DNA of 17,724 nucleotides, from the NCBI GenBank assembly GCA_030638205.1, contig DAOWFB010000076.1, positions 1 through 17,724 on the forward strand, in the 5' to 3' direction. The translations under genes were made by a program, and so were the position numbers. Under the pieces are notes generated by a model. The model had not been told where the DNA came from. It was given only the letters and a program-made list of their open reading frames with translations, and did no database searches. This DNA comes from Thalassospiraceae bacterium. GTDB taxonomy: Bacteria > Pseudomonadota > Alphaproteobacteria > Rhodospirillales > Magnetovibrionaceae. The first letter of the stretch is position 1, and the number at the start of each line of letters is the position of its first letter. This document shows, in pieces, positions 14,163-17,724 of the stretch.

Positions 14163-15379
14163 ATACGACGTATGTAATTGGTGCCGGTGTTGCTGGGCTT
14201 GCCGCGGCAAAACGGCTGGTTGAACGTGGCCATAAAACCATTGTTTTCGAAGCTGCCAATCATCCGGGTGGCAGGTGCCGTACACTGTTTGATGAATCCT
14301 TAGGCGTGGAAATAGATAATGGAACCCATCTAATTCTATCTGGAAACAGCGCAATTTTAGAAATGGCAGATACCAATGAACTATTCGTTTCCCATAGGGC
14401 AGAGTTTCCTTTTGTAGATTTGCAAAATGATGCCAGGTGGACAGTGGACATGGGTTCAGGGAAAATACCTTGGGTACGGGGTGCTTCTCCGGGCGCAAAT
14501 ATGTGGAACCTTTTACAAGATTACCGAAAGTTAAACTGCGACGCATCGGTTGGCGATGTTCTTGATACAACTTCGCCTCGCTGGAATAATTTATGGGCTC
14601 CAATTGTGTTGGCAGTAATGAATACACACCCACCAGATGCCAGCGCACGTTTGATGCATTCGGTTCTTATCGAAACTTTGTTGAAGGGCGGGCATTATAC
14701 CCGTCCGGTAATGGCAAAAAACGGACTGTCAAAAGCCTTAATCGAACCAACCGCAAACCGTCTTGATATTCGCTATGGGACAATGCTCAGGTCAGTTGAA
14801 TCCAACGGTTCATGTTTAATAAAACTTTCTTTCAAAGGATTTGATGTAAATCTGGAAGATGGAGATGTTGTGGTATCGGCATTGCCGTGGGGGCAGGCAC
14901 ATCAGATTTTTTCCCCGATATCTTCTTCAATGTCCCCTTCAATACCGGGGCCACCTAAGTTCAGCCCCATAATAAATGTTCATTTTAAAACTCACACTTC
15001 GGTTGAGGTTCCCGAGATGACAGGATTGCTTGGCGGTGTGTCACACTGGCTTTTTCGTAGAAAAAATGTGGCCTCAGTAACCATAAGTGCCGCAGAAGAA
15101 ACAATTGGTATTCAGGGCGATGAAATAGCAAGGCAGGTATGGGGAAATATATCGCGCCTTGCAGGCGGAGGCGCAATGCCTGAATACAGGGTGATAAAAG
15201 AAAAATTGGCCACCTTTGCGGCTACGCCAGATTCCAATGCGCTTAGGCCATCAACATCTTCAGGTCTTAATAATTTGTTTTTGGCTGGTGATTGGACGGC
15301 AACCGGGCTTCCGGCGACGCTGGAAGGCGCGGCGCGTTCTGGCTTTAGTGCGGCCAAAGCAATTGATAAAGGCAGTTGA
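14159..15379 (+). CDS. hpnE: Hydroxysqualene dehydroxylase HpnE (FAD-dependent)
   Basis: The 406-aa flavoprotein of the phytoene desaturase/amine oxidase superfamily reduces hydroxysqualene to squalene. The dinucleotide fold is at the very N terminus: VIGAGVAGLAAAKRL (6-20), acidic strand end Glu31, and GGRC at 37-40. The C-terminal FAD-contacting block reads LFLAGDWTATGLPATLEGA. Translation begins at TTG (14159-14161) inside the sequence TTGA shared with the hpnD stop codon. No in-frame ATG or GTG is placed to keep the Rossmann fold intact, so coupling to hpnD translation is likely. The gene ends 16 bp before the convergent ispH stop. Confidence 0.93.
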   Translation: MNTTYVIGAGVAGLAAAKRLVERGHKTIVFEAANHPGGRCRTLFDESLGVEIDNGTHLILSGNSAILEMADTNELFVSHRAEFPFVDLQNDARWTVDMGSGKIPWVRGASPGANMWNLLQDYRKLNCDASVGDVLDTTSPRWNNLWAPIVLAVMNTHPPDASARLMHSVLIETLLKGGHYTRPVMAKNGLSKALIEPTANRLDIRYGTMLRSVESNGSCLIKLSFKGFDVNLEDGDVVVSALPWGQAHQIFSPISSSMSPSIPGPPKFSPIINVHFKTHTSVEVPEMTGLLGGVSHWLFRRKNVASVTISAAEETIGIQGDEIARQVWGNISRLAGGGAMPEYRVIKEKLATFAATPDSNALRPSTSSGLNNLFLAGDWTATGLPATLEGAARSGFSAAKAIDKGS

Positions 15380-15395
15380 TGTTTTTTGTGCCTGA

Positions 15396-16331
15396 TTAGT
15401 CTTTTAATTCTTTTGGTAAATTGAAATGCATGTCTTCTTCAGTGCCCGAAAGAGTTTCAATTTTTATTTCACCTAGTTGATTAAGGTAATCAATAACACC
15501 CTCAACTAAAACTTCAGGCGCAGATGCGCCGGCGGTTATACCTATGCTTTCTACCCCATCGATCCACGCATCATTAATCATCGATGCATCATCAATAAGA
15601 TAACTGGCGACCCCCTCTGCCTTACCTATTTCGCACAAACGGTTTGAGTTGGAGCTATTTTTTGCACCCACAACAAGCAAAAGATCAACCTGTTTTGCAA
15701 CATCACGGGCTGCACTTTGCCTGTTTTGTGTGGCATAGCATATACCGTTAAGGTCTGGCCCCTCTATATTTGGAAATTTTTCTTTAAGGGCATCAATTAT
15801 ATCTTTGGTATCGGCAACGCTGAGCGTGGTTTGCGTAAGGTAGGAAAGGTCGATTGCGCTATCAATATCAAGCTTGCCCACATCGTCAACCGTTGCCACC
15901 AGATAAGTTTTACCGGGGATGCGTCCAATGGTCCCCTCTACTTCGGGGTGTCCAGCATGACCTATTAATACAACTTCGCGATTGTTTTTTACCGCACGCT
16001 GTCCCTGGTTGTGTATTTTTAGAACCAATGGACAGGCCGCATCAATATAAGGAAGCCCTCTTTCTTTGGCTTTATTTTCTACTTTTTCAGCAACACCGTG
16101 GGCGCTAAAAACGGTCCATGCATTTTCCGGAACCTCATCAAGGCTTTTGACAAAAATTGCCCCCATTGATTCTAATTCCTCAACCACATATTTGTTGTGG
16201 ACGATTTGATGGCGCACATATATAGGCTTGCCGAACTTAGCCAGTGCGGTTTTTACTATTTCAATGGCCCGATCTACGCCCGCGCAAAAACCACGGGGGT
16301 TTGCCAGTATTATTTTTATTGGTTTATTCAT
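15396..16331 (-). CDS. ispH: 4-hydroxy-3-methylbut-2-enyl diphosphate reductase (LytB)
   Basis: IspH performs the last step of the MEP pathway, making IPP and DMAPP with an iron-sulfur cluster. Its three cluster cysteines are Cys16 (NPRGFCAGVDRA), Cys100 (IDAACPLV) and Cys198 (NGICYATQNRQ). GHAGHPEVEGT, holding the catalytic Glu130, and SSNSNRL are also present. The chosen ATG gives 311 aa starting MNKPIKIILANPRG. A TTG three codons upstream (16338-16340) has a better placed AAGG (6-nt spacing) and would give 314 aa, so the start is open. It supplies the precursors used by the neighbouring hpn genes, on which it converges. Confidence 0.96.
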   Translation of the reverse strand: MNKPIKIILANPRGFCAGVDRAIEIVKTALAKFGKPIYVRHQIVHNKYVVEELESMGAIFVKSLDEVPENAWTVFSAHGVAEKVENKAKERGLPYIDAACPLVLKIHNQGQRAVKNNREVVLIGHAGHPEVEGTIGRIPGKTYLVATVDDVGKLDIDSAIDLSYLTQTTLSVADTKDIIDALKEKFPNIEGPDLNGICYATQNRQSAARDVAKQVDLLLVVGAKNSSNSNRLCEIGKAEGVASYLIDDASMINDAWIDGVESIGITAGASAPEVLVEGVIDYLNQLGEIKIETLSGTEEDMHFNLPKELKD

Positions 16332-16544
16332 TGTTCGCAAACTAAGCCTTTTTTTAACTTAGGTGAAGGGGGCGTGAAGAGGGGGTAAGCGGGTGCGAAG
16401 TGGCCGGGCAAAAGGTTGGGGATTGATTATTTTGGTGTTTACAGGGGGATAATATTAGTAAAATATAATAATAGTTAAGCATGCTAATGCATTGATATAA
16501 ATAGTATTTTTCATATATACCCATAGCTTTTGCCTTAGTAACCA

Positions 16545-16573
16545 TTGACAATGCTCGGGTATTTATGTAATTT
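16545..16573 (+). promoter_or_regulatory. Sigma-70-like promoter candidate for rpoH
   Basis: A perfect TTGACA (16545-16550) is followed by TGTAAT (16566-16571, 15-bp spacing) or TAATTT (16568-16573, 17-bp spacing). The leader would be about 165-170 nt long. Confidence 0.45.
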
Positions 16574-16651
16574 ATATCCAACGTTGGTGCCCATGAAGGG
16601 GCCGATTTTTTTGACGGTTTGGCCAGTTGGCAAACCTGAATATTAGTGGAC

Positions 16652-16686
16652 ATCATAAAACCGTAATTAGCGGTCAGTTTTATGAT
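16652..16686. promoter_or_regulatory. Inverted repeat in the rpoH leader
   Basis: Perfect 10-bp arms ATCATAAAAC (16652-16661) and GTTTTATGAT (16677-16686) flank 15 nt; an inner ACCG/CGGT pairing offers an alternative fold. It sits 61 nt before the start codon within the predicted leader, so it may act as an RNA hairpin or a protein-binding site. Confidence 0.5.
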
Positions 16687-16747
16687 CAACCATTAGTAAA
16701 CACATGAGTAAATAAGGACTATTGCTTCAAAAGGAGGATAGCGCCAA

Positions 16748-17677
16748 ATGAGTGCTTATAACCCATCAATAAATAAATTATCTGGCAATAAATCACCTAA
16801 CTTGCCATCTGTTGCATATGATAATGCATCGGAAAGTAGCCTTTCGCTGTTTTTTCGTGAAGCGTGGTCATATCCCATGCTCAAACCCGAAGAAGAGTAT
16901 GCTCTTGCCGTGCGCTACACCGAAGATGGCGATGTTGATGCAGCCCACAAAATGGTTACCAGTCATCTGCGCCTGGTTGCAAAAATAGCAATGGGTTATC
17001 GCGGCTATGGTTTGCCCGTGGCCGACCTTATCAGCGAGGGCAATATTGGCCTGATGAAGGCGGTAAAGAAGTTCGATCCCTACAAAGGTTTTCGTCTTTC
17101 CACCTATGCTATGTGGTGGATAAAGGCATCAATAACCGAATACGTTTTGAAATCATGGTCGCTGGTCAAAATGGGAACGGTGGCAGCGCAGAAGAAGCTT
17201 TTTTTCAGCCTGCGCAAACACAAATCCCGCCTTGGCATTAACGATAATGGTGAGCTGCTGCCAGAGCAGGCATCAAGGCTTTCGCGTGACCTGAAAATAT
17301 CAGAGCATGACATCATAAATATGAACCGTAGGCTAGCTTCGCGTGACATGAGCCTAAACGCCCCCATTTCAAGAGATGATGATGGCGCGGCTGAATTTCA
17401 GGATACGTTAGTCGATGAAGGCATAAGCCCAGAAGAATTTACCGCATTATCTCAAGAAAAAAACATGCATCAGGGAATGCTATCCGTTGCTCTGGAAACT
17501 TTGGATAAACGCGAATTGCACATATTTACCGAACGCCGCCTAAAGGAAGACCCGGTTACCCTGGAAGAACTTGGCGGCGGATATGGCATTTCTCGTGAAC
17601 GTGTTCGCCAGCTAGAGGTCCGAGCATTTGAAAAAGTGCAAAAAGCGGTTCTTGCGGCCAGCCAGGCGCAGGCATAA
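16748..17677 (+). CDS. rpoH: RNA polymerase sigma factor RpoH (sigma-32)
   Basis: The 309-aa heat-shock sigma factor has region 1.2/2.1 near 30-60 (SLFFREAWSYPMLKPEEEY). Region 2 includes HLRLVAKIAMGYRGYGLPV, DLISEGNIGLMKAVKKFDP and the 2.4 promoter-recognition segment TYAMWWIKASITEYVL. The RpoH box QKKLFFSLRKHK at 148-159 separates RpoH from other group 3 sigmas. Region 4.2 ends in GGGYGISRERVRQLEVRAFEK. A strong AAGGAGG (16731-16737) precedes the ATG by 10 nt. Alphaproteobacteria often carry several rpoH copies, so this may be one of two or more. The long leader suggests post-transcriptional control. Confidence 0.96.
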   Translation: MSAYNPSINKLSGNKSPNLPSVAYDNASESSLSLFFREAWSYPMLKPEEEYALAVRYTEDGDVDAAHKMVTSHLRLVAKIAMGYRGYGLPVADLISEGNIGLMKAVKKFDPYKGFRLSTYAMWWIKASITEYVLKSWSLVKMGTVAAQKKLFFSLRKHKSRLGINDNGELLPEQASRLSRDLKISEHDIINMNRRLASRDMSLNAPISRDDDGAAEFQDTLVDEGISPEEFTALSQEKNMHQGMLSVALETLDKRELHIFTERRLKEDPVTLEELGGGYGISRERVRQLEVRAFEKVQKAVLAASQAQA

Positions 17678-17696
17678 AAGCCAGGCTCAGGCATAA
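17661..17696 (+). repeat. Tandem duplication across the rpoH stop codon
   Basis: A 17-bp segment that includes the stop codon (17661-17677) recurs at 17680-17696 with a single G-to-T difference, period 19. The second copy is downstream of the stop and untranslated. It is probably a small slippage duplication. Confidence 0.65.
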
Positions 17697-17724
17697 CAAA
17701 CACCACATTTACTAGTAATGCCCC

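Larger units (their letters stand above)
16332..16747. other. AT-rich intergenic region between ispH and rpoH
   Basis: About 416 bp separate these divergent genes. The ispH-proximal part is GC-richer without recognisable structure; then comes an AT-rich block (16440-16530), where the ispH promoter probably lies, a -35 TTGACA facing rpoH, and a 10-bp inverted repeat. I see no tRNA or known RNA gene. Confidence 0.5.

Noticed and set aside
14058..14648. 196-codon minus-strand open frame opposite hpnD/hpnE
   Set aside because: Antisense to two well-supported genes, with no domain and a His/Arg/Leu-rich composition typical of a shadow frame.
16354..16689. 111-codon minus-strand open frame in the ispH-rpoH gap
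   Set aside because: It starts at TTG without a ribosome site, its product looks like translated AT-rich noise, and it overlaps the rpoH promoter and inverted repeat.
1..17724. Mobile element, prophage or defence island
   Set aside because: No transposase, integrase, terminal repeats or defence-type genes; gene content is core metabolism plus a surface-protein locus.

Overview
The window looks like chromosomal DNA of an alphaproteobacterium, perhaps a Rhodospirillales-like marine or aquatic lineage. The evidence is the hpnC-hpnD-hpnE route to squalene for hopanoids, an alphaproteobacterial-style RpoH with its RpoH box, a short DksA/TraR-type zinc-finger protein, and moderate GC with many short intergenic gaps. 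Genus-level placement cannot be read from the sequence. No tRNA, rRNA, insertion sequence, integrase or CRISPR array was found.

Left part (1-5610), surface and signalling: the 3' end of a large cysteine-free, acidic, repeat-rich RTX protein is followed by an intrinsic terminator and a 28-bp tandem repeat. Converging on it is a two-TM sensor protein with a PAS domain and an HD-GYP-like domain that has lost its metal ligands. Divergent from the sensor is a periplasmic transglutaminase-like cysteine protease of the LapG/BTLCP family. Together these recall the LapA-LapD-LapG adhesin-release circuit, with a degenerate HD-GYP protein where LapD would normally have degenerate GGDEF-EAL domains. This is the most interesting hypothesis in the window. 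A small Arg-Arg repeat protein lies next to the protease.

Middle part (5834-11514), housekeeping and stress: prfC (RF3) converges with a short PhoH-family ATPase gene. The phoH leader carries a terminator-like hairpin lying inside a possible leader ORF. Then come an MFS transporter downstream of a DksA/TraR-type gene, a divergent two-CBS protein, and yaaA (peroxide stress).

Right part (11634-17677), isoprenoids and heat shock: a good sigma-70 promoter with an adjacent inverted repeat and a terminator-like leader hairpin precedes mlaC/hpnM-hpnC-hpnD-hpnE. HpnD makes presqualene diphosphate from two farnesyl diphosphates, HpnC converts it to hydroxysqualene and HpnE reduces that to squalene. 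The MlaC/HpnM-like periplasmic protein probably handles lipids. ispH, the last step of IPP/DMAPP synthesis, converges on the operon. rpoH follows, with a long AT-rich leader containing a 10-bp inverted repeat and a strong Shine-Dalgarno sequence. Squalene-hopene cyclase is not in the window.
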